The notes under the pieces were generated by a model. The model had not been told where the DNA came from and searched no databases. It was given only the letters and a program-made list of their open reading frames with translations. A stretch of DNA of 51,144 bases from SAR202 cluster bacterium (GTDB lineage Bacteria > Chloroflexota > Dehalococcoidia > Lucifugimonadales > UBA826), in contig JAKUTY010000011.1 of assembly GCA_022447825.1 (NCBI GenBank), positions 1-51,144 on the forward strand, read 5' to 3'. The stretch's first letter is position 1, and each line of letters opens with the position of its first letter. Below are positions 25,688 to 32,804 of the stretch, one piece after another. Made by a program: the position numbers and the translations under genes.

Positions 25688-26422
25688 TTAACTGAGGGAC
25701 TGTGTGATTATTTTGTTTTGAATTTCCATCAATTCTGATACTCCTTTTGTAGCTAGGTCTAGAACACTATCAAATGATTTTCTGGAAAATCTTTTCCCTT
25801 CTGCACTTCCTTGAATTTCTACTAACTCAAGAGTTTCTTTGTTTTTACCCATTACTATATTGAAGTCAGAATCTGCTCTAGAATCTTCTTCATAACATAA
25901 ATCTAAAAATGCTATTCCATCAAATAATCCTACGCTTATAGCTGCAGTTGGGGTTAAAATTTCTGTCATTGGTTTTGTTTGACCGTCCAATAAATGGGTT
26001 AATGCTATATGTAATGCTATATAAGATCCGGTAATAGAAGCTGTTCGAGTTCCACCATCTGCTTGGAGAACATCACAATCAACATTAATTGTGATTTCAC
26101 CTAATGAGTTGAGATCTACTGCAGATCTTAAAGTTCTTCCTATTAACCTTGAAATTTCTTTTGATCTACCCTTATTAACATTTTCTCTAGAGCTCCTGGG
26201 ATTGGTTGACCCGGGTAACATAGAATATTCGGCAGTTAACCATCCTGTGTTTTGACCTTCTATAAATCTAGGGACACGATTTTCAATTGTGATTGAACAT
26301 AGAACTTTTGTCATACCCGTCGAGAAAACTACAGATCCTTGAGCAAAAGATAATGGATTGATTTCATATGAGATTTGTCGCAACTCATTTAAATTTCTTA
26401 AATCAATTCTTTGATTCATCAA
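25688..26422 (-). CDS. rph: Ribonuclease PH
   Basis: Phosphorolytic 3'-to-5' exoribonuclease that trims tRNA 3' ends. Hallmarks are GSVVFSTGMTKVLCSITIE, WLTAEYSMLPGST, the arginine-rich region RLIGRTLRSAVD, and DCDVLQADGGTRTASITGSY. At 244 residues it has standard length. The N-terminus normally reads R-x-D-x-R-x-x-x-x-R; here RIDLRNLNELRQ fits. It is divergent from aroK over 69 bases. Confidence 0.95.
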   Translation of the reverse strand: MMNQRIDLRNLNELRQISYEINPLSFAQGSVVFSTGMTKVLCSITIENRVPRFIEGQNTGWLTAEYSMLPGSTNPRSSRENVNKGRSKEISRLIGRTLRSAVDLNSLGEITINVDCDVLQADGGTRTASITGSYIALHIALTHLLDGQTKPMTEILTPTAAISVGLFDGIAFLDLCYEEDSRADSDFNIVMGKNKETLELVEIQGSAEGKRFSRKSFDSVLDLATKGVSELMEIQNKIITQSLS

Positions 26423-26491
26423 ATATTCCTTATTTTGAAGACTACTAGTATGTTGTAGACTAAATAAATCATATTTTCAAGTGAAATTTAT

Positions 26492-27025
26492 ATGGGACAA
26501 AATATATATTTAACAGGATTTTCCTGTACAGGCAAGACTACAGTTGGAAAACTGATGTCTAAAAAAAATGGTTTAACTTTTGTTGATCTTGATGAAGAGA
26601 TTGAATTGTCACAACACGAATCTATCCCAAATATATTTTCTAATCGAGGGGAAGATTACTTTAGGGGTGTAGAAACTTTAGTTCTTGAAGAAGCTTCGTT
26701 AAATGAAAAATCTGTTATATCTACTGGAGGTGGTCTTCCCACCATATCTAGAAATAGAAAAATTATGAATAAGACGGGTATAGTTATATTATTGACTGCT
26801 TCTCCAGAAACAATTTTTAATCGGTTAAATCAAGAAATGCGAGAATTTGGTAGAGAATCTTATCGCCCAGTAATTGACCAAAATTCTGATAAATTCCAGG
26901 GAATTATTCAAGTATTAAAATCTAGGGAGAGTAGTTATAAGTTAGCGGATATTTGTATTGATACCGAAAATAAAACACCTGACCAAATTAGTGATGAAAT
27001 TATAGAGGAATTATTTAGTGAATAA
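26492..27025 (+). CDS. aroK: Shikimate kinase
   Basis: Phosphorylates shikimate in aromatic amino acid synthesis. The P-loop is GFSCTGKTTVG, with Cys-Thr in place of the more usual Gly-Ala. It continues with FVDLDEEIE (shikimate-binding Asp), FRGVETLVLEEA (FR-x-x-E) and STGGGLPT (GGG motif), with a lid Arg in REFGRESYRPV. The length of 177 residues is normal. It overlaps aroB by 8 bases, so aroK and aroB are co-translated. Confidence 0.94.
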   Translation: MGQNIYLTGFSCTGKTTVGKLMSKKNGLTFVDLDEEIELSQHESIPNIFSNRGEDYFRGVETLVLEEASLNEKSVISTGGGLPTISRNRKIMNKTGIVILLTASPETIFNRLNQEMREFGRESYRPVIDQNSDKFQGIIQVLKSRESSYKLADICIDTENKTPDQISDEIIEELFSE

Positions 27026-28121
27026 ATTTCAATCAGATTTAGCAGCTATTGTTGAAACTCCAAATGCTACTTATCCCATTTGGGTAGGCTGGGATATTTT
27101 AAATGAATTGGGAGAAAGATTAAGTGAAATAATTACTCCTGGGAAATTATTTTTAGTTACAGATGAATATGTTCATAATCATGCATCTGAAGTTGCCTCA
27201 AGCCTTACCAAGGCTGGATTTGATTCAAAAACCTTCACAATGACATCAGGGGAATCTAATAAAAATTTAGATACTGTTTTGAAAATATATGAATGGTTAG
27301 CAATGAATAAAGCTGAAAGAGGAGATATGATTTTAGCTGTTGGTGGGGGAGTAGTAGGAGATATAGCCGGTTATGTGGCAGCTACTTTTCTAAGAGGTAT
27401 TGCATTCGCTCAAATCCCTACAACACTTCTAGCTATTATGGATTCTTCTATAGGCGGTAAAGTAGGTGTTGATTTACCTCAAGGAAAAAATTTGGTCGGA
27501 GCATTTTATCAACCTAAATTTGTTCTTTCAGATGTTAAAACTCTAGAAACTTTACCTGAAAGGGAACTGAATTCAGGTTGGGCGGAAGCTATAAAACATG
27601 GATTAATTTTAGATCATCAACTTTTTGAATCTTTTGAAACTGATTCAAAAAGGATTAAATCTTTACACCCTGAAATTGCTACACAAATTATTCGTAAAAG
27701 TGTAGCAATCAAGGCTAATGTGGTTTCAAAGGATGAAAAAGAAACTTTAGGAATTCGGATTTTATTGAATTATGGTCACACAATTGGACATGCAATTGAA
27801 GCTTCTACAAATTATATGAGTTATTTGCATGGTGAAGCAGTAAGTATAGGAATGATGGCTGCGGCATATATTTCTGAATCTATAGGATTATTAGATCATC
27901 AGAGTGTAGAAAGGCAAAAAGTGGTTTTGCAAAATTATGGATTACCTATTGATTCTACTGAATTAAATATGAATTTGATTTTAGAAACCATGAAATCTGA
28001 TAAGAAAACTTCTAGAGGAACTATCAATTGGGTTGTTTTAGATGATATTGGTAAAGCTAAAACTAATAATCAAGTAGATCTCAAAATTGTGAAAGAGGCG
28101 ATTAACAAAATTTCAGTTTGA
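27018..28121 (+). CDS. aroB: 3-dehydroquinate synthase
   Basis: Second step of the shikimate pathway, NAD- and metal-dependent. The glycine-rich NAD loop is VGGGVVGDIAGYVAATFLRG, followed by IPTTLLAIMDSSIGGKVGVD and GWAEAIKHG. The metal ligands are in LLNYGHTIGHAIE and YLHGEAVSIGM. At 367 residues it is full length. Start is GTG at 27018 inside the aroK end; the first 30 residues fit the family. Confidence 0.96.
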   Translation: MNKFQSDLAAIVETPNATYPIWVGWDILNELGERLSEIITPGKLFLVTDEYVHNHASEVASSLTKAGFDSKTFTMTSGESNKNLDTVLKIYEWLAMNKAERGDMILAVGGGVVGDIAGYVAATFLRGIAFAQIPTTLLAIMDSSIGGKVGVDLPQGKNLVGAFYQPKFVLSDVKTLETLPERELNSGWAEAIKHGLILDHQLFESFETDSKRIKSLHPEIATQIIRKSVAIKANVVSKDEKETLGIRILLNYGHTIGHAIEASTNYMSYLHGEAVSIGMMAAAYISESIGLLDHQSVERQKVVLQNYGLPIDSTELNMNLILETMKSDKKTSRGTINWVVLDDIGKAKTNNQVDLKIVKEAINKISV

Positions 28122-29002
28122 TTGAGTATATGTTAGATGAATTAACATTTAAATTATTCCTATTATCTATTGGATATCTTGTATTAGGATTTACTACAGG
28201 AACCTATGGGGTGTTAATTGGTGCAGGTGGGGGTTTTATATTGGCACCAGTTTTAATTCTTTTTTTTAATCTTGACCCATATTTGGCAGTTGGTACATCC
28301 TTAGCTCTTGTAACTATCAATAGTTTTTCAGGAGCATGGGCTTACCATAGAAAACATATGATTGATTATCGCAGTGGAATTATTTCTGGTTTGGTTTCTA
28401 TTCCTGGAGCTGTAATTGCGCCGATATTTTTACAGACAGTTCCTCAAGATATTTTTAAAATTTTATTTGGAGTTTTATTGGTTTCTTTATCGATCTATAT
28501 GTTTTTAAGGAAAAATATAAATGATCTTCCTACTCACAATTCAATTGAAAATTTAGTTCCAGAAAATAGATTTATAAAAAATCGACATATTAATACCCTA
28601 AATAATGAAAAATATGTCTATCAAGTTCACGAATTAGGATTGGGGCTTGTGAATGTTTTTTTGGGGTTTGTTTCAAGTTTTTTTGGAACAGGTGGTGGAT
28701 TTTTACGTACACCTATCTTGGTTTATGGATTTCGTTTTCCTATCAAAATAGCTGTGGCTACATCTATTTTTTCTTTATGTATTTATACAACATTAGGTTC
28801 ACTCACATATGCTTTTTTAGGTAACATTCAATTGTTCCCAACGTTGATATGTGCAGGTACAGGATTAATGCTAGGGGGACAGGTGGGTGCATGGATTTCT
28901 GAGAAAATTGAAGGGGTATGGATTTTAAGATTATTGTTAGTAGTAGTATTGATGTTAGGAATACAATTACTTCTACAAGGATTCCAAATTAATCTGTTTT
29001 AG
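28118..29002 (+). CDS. TSUP (TauE/SafE, DUF81) family membrane permease
   Basis: About eight membrane segments in two related halves. Each half has the family's glycine-rich signature: GVLIGAGGGFILAPVLI near residue 30 and SFFGTGGGFLRTPILVYGF near 190, each followed by A-V-G/A-T-S. Family members export or import sulfite, sulfoacetate, sulfolactate or similar organosulfur anions; the substrate here is unknown. The frame starts at TTG overlapping the aroB stop; ATG at 28130 is an alternative. A hydrophilic loop of about 45 residues sits in the middle. Confidence 0.85.
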   Translation: MIEYMLDELTFKLFLLSIGYLVLGFTTGTYGVLIGAGGGFILAPVLILFFNLDPYLAVGTSLALVTINSFSGAWAYHRKHMIDYRSGIISGLVSIPGAVIAPIFLQTVPQDIFKILFGVLLVSLSIYMFLRKNINDLPTHNSIENLVPENRFIKNRHINTLNNEKYVYQVHELGLGLVNVFLGFVSSFFGTGGGFLRTPILVYGFRFPIKIAVATSIFSLCIYTTLGSLTYAFLGNIQLFPTLICAGTGLMLGGQVGAWISEKIEGVWILRLLLVVVLMLGIQLLLQGFQINLF

Positions 29003-29017
29003 TAGATGGAGATTTAG

Positions 29018-30151
29018 TTGAAATTTTCTTTAAAAGCGAAAGAGGGTTCTGCACGTGTTGGGGTTATAGAGACCTCTCGCGGAAGTATTAAAACTCCTGT
29101 GTTTATGCCCGTAGCTACTCAAGGCTCAGTTAAAGCTTTAGATAATTACGATTTAGAAAAAATAGGCGCTGAAATTATTCTAGGGAATGTTTACCATTTA
29201 AATTTACGACCTGGTTCAGATTTGATTCAAAGGATTGGAGGGTTACATAAATTTATGAATTGGGATCGTCCAATTTTAACCGATAGTGGTGGTTTTCAAG
29301 GCTTTAGCTTACAGCATTTACGTAAGATATCCGAAGAAGGTATAAATTTTAAATCTCATATTGACGGTAGTTCACATCTGCTCACACCAGAAAAAGTGGT
29401 TCAAATACAATTTGAATTAGGTTCAAACATTTGGATGCCTCTTGATGTTTGTTTACCACCAGATTCTAACTTTGATCAAATTGATGAAGCTTTGGGAATG
29501 ACTTCAAGATGGATGGAAAGATCTTTAGATGCTAAAAAAGAATTTTGTGGAGATTTGTTTGGGATTATTCAAGGAGGATTATTTACAGAATTACGGCAAA
29601 AATCAGTTGATATGATGACTTCATTTGATTTGCCCGGTTATTCAATTGGTGGTCTTAGTGTGGGAGAGTCTAAAGAAGAAATGTATCAAACTCTTGCTTT
29701 TACAACGCAACAATTACCAGAAAATAAACCTAGATATTTAATGGGAGTTGGGTCTCCCGAAGACTTATTGGTTGGAGTCAAAAATGGGGTAGATATGTTT
29801 GATTGTGTTCTTCCAACTAGAGTTGCTAGAAATGGTGCTCTTTATACACGGTTTGGGAGGAAAAATATTACCAATAAATTGTATAGAGAATTAGACGAAA
29901 AATTTGATGAATTATGTGACTGTTATTTTTGTGAAAATTTCTCTGTAGCTTATCTTCATCATTTGTTTAGATCAAAAGAATATCTTGCTTACAAATTAGC
30001 CTCCATTCACAATTTGAGGTTTTTAGTAAACTTGATGAATCAGATTAGAGTGAGCATTTTAAATAATCAATTTGAAAATTTTTATATTGATTATTTAAAG
30101 GAGTATAAAATTGCTGACGAACATCAACGGCTATTACAGAGAAAAAATTAG
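29018..30151 (+). CDS. tgt: tRNA-guanine transglycosylase
   Basis: Exchanges guanine 34 of GUN-anticodon tRNAs for the queuosine precursor. Motifs are LTDSGGFQGFSL (base-binding Asp; Gly where Val is usual), FGIIQGGLF, GGLSVGESKEEM, and the nucleophile region GVDMFDCVLPTRVARNG. Zinc ligands are C-x-C-x2-C in CDCYFC plus a distal His in ASIHN. The bacterial LDECTP box is altered to LDVCLPP. At 377 residues it is complete. It starts at TTG with GGAG 8 bases upstream. The stop overlaps the convergent MoaD-like gene by 4 bases. No queC/D/E/F or queA is in the window. Confidence 0.94.
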   Translation: MKFSLKAKEGSARVGVIETSRGSIKTPVFMPVATQGSVKALDNYDLEKIGAEIILGNVYHLNLRPGSDLIQRIGGLHKFMNWDRPILTDSGGFQGFSLQHLRKISEEGINFKSHIDGSSHLLTPEKVVQIQFELGSNIWMPLDVCLPPDSNFDQIDEALGMTSRWMERSLDAKKEFCGDLFGIIQGGLFTELRQKSVDMMTSFDLPGYSIGGLSVGESKEEMYQTLAFTTQQLPENKPRYLMGVGSPEDLLVGVKNGVDMFDCVLPTRVARNGALYTRFGRKNITNKLYRELDEKFDELCDCYFCENFSVAYLHHLFRSKEYLAYKLASIHNLRFLVNLMNQIRVSILNNQFENFYIDYLKEYKIADEHQRLLQRKN

Positions 30152-30429
30152 TCTTTTCCGCCTGCAACCGCTGGAACTAAACTGATTTCATCTCCTGAAG
30201 AGATTGACGTGTTGATTCCGTCTGAAAATCGTATATCTTCGCCGTTTACGAATACATTAACGAAACTTCTAAGTTCACCAGATTCTTCACAGATCCTTTT
30301 TTTGATTCCTGGGAAAGTATTCTCTAAAGAGTCTATTACTTCTGCAATTGAATTTCCTTCTACTGAAGCTTTGTCAGCACCGTTAGTGACTTTACGTAAT
30401 GGAGTGGGGATTCTAACTGTTGCACTCAT
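30148..30429 (-). CDS. MoaD/ThiS-family sulfur carrier protein (Gly-Gly-Lys-Asp tail)
   Basis: A 93-residue beta-grasp protein. I start at the ATG at 30429, which has AAAGGAAA 6 bases upstream and lies 16 bases after the thrC-like stop. The sequence has SATVRIPTPLRKVTNG, IAEVIDSLENTFPGIKKRI, NVFVNGEDIRF and SLVPAVAGG-KD. Sulfur carriers must end in Gly-Gly to be thiocarboxylated; two extra residues follow here, so a protease must trim the tail, as known for QbsE- and HcyS-type carriers. Pairing with a PLP enzyme of the threonine synthase fold suggests sulfur delivery to an amino acid precursor rather than to molybdopterin. That role is inferred. Confidence 0.86.
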   Translation of the reverse strand: MSATVRIPTPLRKVTNGADKASVEGNSIAEVIDSLENTFPGIKKRICEESGELRSFVNVFVNGEDIRFSDGINTSISSGDEISLVPAVAGGKD

Positions 30430-30445
30430 TAATTTTCCTTTTAGT

Positions 30446-31678
30446 TTAAAATTTAAAGTTTGATTTGACGCGATCAAATGATGATATGTTGGGCATACAG
30501 GATACAGTATTTTCCTTTATTTCTCCCATACTCTCAAGTGTTTTTAAACCATTTCCAGTTATGAATGCCACAACAGTTTCATCTTTTTTGATTTTACCTT
30601 TGGTTACTAATTCTTTTAAGCTCGAAATAACAACCCCGCCGGCTGTTTCAGTGAATATTCCTTCTGTCTCTGCTAAAAGCTTGATTGAATCTATTATAGT
30701 ATCTTCAGCAGCTATCTCAGCACTTCCATGTGTTTGGTTTAAAACATCTATAGAAAAAGGCCCAGACGCAGGGTTTCCAATTGCTAATGACTTAGCTATT
30801 GTAGATGGTTTAACAGGTTGGATTTGACGAGATTTTGATTTGAAAGCTGAAGATATAGGAGAACAACCTTCTGGTTGCGCTAAATGCATTTTGGGAATCG
30901 AATTTTCAATTAATTCACAATCAATAAATTCCTGTATCCCCTTCCAAACTTTAGTGTGAAGTTCTCCTGATGCTCCTGGTACTACGCAATGATCAGGAGC
31001 TTTCCAACCTAGTTGCTCTACTATTTCATAACCTAATGTTTTACTTCCTTCTGCATAAAAAGGGCGCATATTTATGTTCACAAAAGCCCAAGGATATATA
31101 TCTGATAGTTCACTGCAAAACCGATTTGCATCATCGTAATTTCCTTCTATAGCTATCATTTTTGATCCATAAACAGCAGCCCCAAAAATTTTCGATACTT
31201 CTAAATCTTGAGGATAGAAAACATATGTATCTAGATTAGCCTTTGAACCATGAGCTGCTACTGAACCCATTAGGTTTCCTGTAGAAACGCAAGCTAGAAC
31301 TTCAAAACCAAATTCTAAAGCTTTACTAGTAGTGATTGCGACAGGCCTGTCTTTAAAAGAGAAAGTAGGGTTGACACTATCATTTTTGATATATAGATAA
31401 TCTAATCCTAATTGCTTTCCAAGATTTTTAGCATGAATTAAGGGAGTGAATCCTGTTCCTATATCGATCGAATTTTCTATGTCTACAGGAAGAAACTGAG
31501 AATACCTCCACATAGAATTTGGACCATTGGAAATTGTTTTTCTTGATACCTTGTTTTTGATCTGATCAAAATCGTATTGTACTTCTAAAGGGCCAAAACA
31601 AAATTCGCATACATTTAATGGTTGAGTTGGATATTCAGCTCCACATTCTCTACAGATTAGATTCAAAACATATGACAT
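30446..31678 (-). CDS. thrC: Threonine-synthase-like PLP enzyme with N-terminal zinc ribbon
   Basis: Fold-type II PLP enzyme of 410 residues. The start chosen is ATG 31678 (MSYVLNLICREC); the frame upstream runs into the terminator and leader. The N-terminal rubredoxin-like ribbon has CRECGAEYP and CEFCFGPLE. The PLP Lys is in TFSFKDRPVA, with the cofactor phosphate loop near ACVSTGNLMGSVAAH (GN box). ETAGGVVISSL near the C-terminus is also typical. Threonine synthase normally makes threonine from O-phosphohomoserine. Here a SAM-clan riboswitch precedes it and a sulfur carrier gene follows, so it may instead make homocysteine from the same substrate. Gene name reflects homology only. Confidence 0.85.
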   Translation of the reverse strand: MSYVLNLICRECGAEYPTQPLNVCEFCFGPLEVQYDFDQIKNKVSRKTISNGPNSMWRYSQFLPVDIENSIDIGTGFTPLIHAKNLGKQLGLDYLYIKNDSVNPTFSFKDRPVAITTSKALEFGFEVLACVSTGNLMGSVAAHGSKANLDTYVFYPQDLEVSKIFGAAVYGSKMIAIEGNYDDANRFCSELSDIYPWAFVNINMRPFYAEGSKTLGYEIVEQLGWKAPDHCVVPGASGELHTKVWKGIQEFIDCELIENSIPKMHLAQPEGCSPISSAFKSKSRQIQPVKPSTIAKSLAIGNPASGPFSIDVLNQTHGSAEIAAEDTIIDSIKLLAETEGIFTETAGGVVISSLKELVTKGKIKKDETVVAFITGNGLKTLESMGEIKENTVSCMPNISSFDRVKSNFKF

Positions 31679-31715
31679 ATAAAACACTCCTTTTATTGAA
31701 GGTGCGTAAAATGTC

Positions 31716-31742
31716 AAAAAAAAAGCTCTCCGTACGGAGAGC
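31716..31742 (-). terminator. Intrinsic terminator of the thrC-like leader (riboswitch expression platform)
   Basis: GCTCTCCGTACGGAGAGC is a perfect self-complementary hairpin on the minus strand, followed immediately by nine T. It lies between the riboswitch aptamer and the thrC-like ATG, so it controls read-through rather than ending a gene. A further palindrome, GTTCTTAAGAAC at 31755-31766, lies between aptamer and terminator and may take part in the switch. Confidence 0.88.
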
Positions 31743-31767
31743 ACCGCACCCTTTGTTCTTAAGAACC

Positions 31768-31855
31768 TCGTCTTATTTCCCAAGGGCACCTTTAAGGTTG
31801 AAGGTTGCCGGACAAGTTAAAAGGATTGGGGCCTAGCTTGCCACTCTATCGACGA
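31768..31855 (-). ncRNA. SAM-I/SAM-IV clan riboswitch (variant)
   Basis: The minus-strand leader shows the clan's parts in order. P1 is TCGTC (31855-31851) paired with GACGA (31772-31768). AGAG follows at 31847-31844. P2 is GGCAAG (31842-31837) with CTTGTCC (31816-31810). GGCAACC (31809-31803) is the family's strongest signature; then come P3 and GGTGCC (31790-31785). A loop segment CCCAA (31830-31826) can pair with TTGGG (31783-31779), matching the family pseudoknot. The GGAGGGA stretch of classical SAM-I is missing and no P4 is obvious, so a SAM-I/IV variant is the best guess. Ligand identity is inferred from these core motifs. Confidence 0.74.
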
Positions 31856-31874
31856 TATATTAAATTTTGAGGCA

Positions 31875-31903
31875 ATCTTAGATTTTATTAAGTTGTTTGT
31901 CAA
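31875..31903 (-). promoter_or_regulatory. Sigma-70 type promoter for the thrC-like/MoaD-like operon
   Basis: On the minus strand TTGACA (31903-31898) is followed, after exactly 17 bases, by TAAGAT (31880-31875). A start 6-8 bases further would begin the transcript just ahead of the riboswitch P1 strand at 31855. The promoter begins 3 bases beyond the stop of the upstream dehydrogenase gene, so the operon has its own promoter. Confidence 0.75.
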
Positions 31904-31905
31904 AT

Positions 31906-32796
31906 CTATTGTTTATATCTGATTTTCACACCAGATTTTTCTTCTTGAAGTTTCACTATTGCTAAACTAACTTCTTTACCTAGTGATTTGTTCATAGCTT
32001 CTATATATTTTTGATGAATTAAATTTGATACTTCCATAGGAACCCCAGTTTTTCTTCCCATTTCAGTAGCTAATCCTACATCTTTTGCTCCCAATTCTAA
32101 CTTAAATCCAGGGTCAAAATTATTTATAAAGACATTATTTGGAAAAGTGTGCATTTGTCCTGTATTTCCGCTACTTTTTGATATAGCTTCATATAATATT
32201 GAAGGATTAACTCCGGATTTAATTCCTAACGTGAATGCTTCTGATAAAAGTACCCCTACAGACATCCCTATCAAATTATTAACTATTTTACATATTGCAC
32301 CGCTACCTAATTCTCCGCAGTACATCACTTTATCTCCCAAAATGTTTAGAATTGGCTCGAATTCTTTAAATTTATCTTTATCTCCACCAACCATGATGGA
32401 TAGGGTGCCATTTTCAGCTCCAGTAGTTCCGCCGCTTACTGGCGCATCAAGCAAATGTACGTTAATTTTCGAACCATGAGATGCGATTCTTTTGATTGTT
32501 TCTGGATCAGTAGTACTCAAATCTATCATAGTGGTTCCAGGCGATGCTTGTGAAAGTATTCCACCCTCAGACATGAATACTTCCTCAACTATTTGAGGAG
32601 TTGGGAGAGAAGTAAATACTAATTTGGTTTCTAAACAAACATCTTGAGGAGAATTTGCCTTACTTGCACCTACTTCACATAGCTCATCTACAACACTGCT
32701 GTTGATATCAAAAACTTTAATAGAATGACCTGCATTAATAAGATTTATAGCCATATGCTTTCCCATAAAGCCAACTCCTACAAATCCTATATTCAT
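31906..32796 (-). CDS. Beta-hydroxyacid dehydrogenase (3-hydroxyisobutyrate dehydrogenase / tartronate semialdehyde reductase type)
   Basis: NAD(P)-dependent oxidoreductase of 296 residues. The Rossmann motif is GFVGVGFMGKHMA at the N-terminus. The substrate-binding box is LLDAPVSGGTTGAENGTLSIMVGG, and the catalytic Lys is in CKIVNNLIGMS. The C-terminal helical domain has LELGAKDVGLA. These features match 3-hydroxyisobutyrate, glycerate/tartronate-semialdehyde and related dehydrogenases; substrate is unresolved. It follows the large FAD/Fe-S protein gene by 8 bases on the same message, so the pair may act on a 2- or 3-hydroxy acid together. Confidence 0.9.
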   Translation of the reverse strand: MNIGFVGVGFMGKHMAINLINAGHSIKVFDINSSVVDELCEVGASKANSPQDVCLETKLVFTSLPTPQIVEEVFMSEGGILSQASPGTTMIDLSTTDPETIKRIASHGSKINVHLLDAPVSGGTTGAENGTLSIMVGGDKDKFKEFEPILNILGDKVMYCGELGSGAICKIVNNLIGMSVGVLLSEAFTLGIKSGVNPSILYEAISKSSGNTGQMHTFPNNVFINNFDPGFKLELGAKDVGLATEMGRKTGVPMEVSNLIHQKYIEAMNKSLGKEVSLAIVKLQEEKSGVKIRYKQ

Positions 32797-32804
32797 ATTT
32801 TCTC

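Noticed and set aside
30446-31789. Longer N-terminus of the thrC-like protein (start near 31789)
   Set aside because: The extra codons cover the terminator hairpin and T-run and lack a family match; the zinc ribbon starts right after the ATG at 31678.
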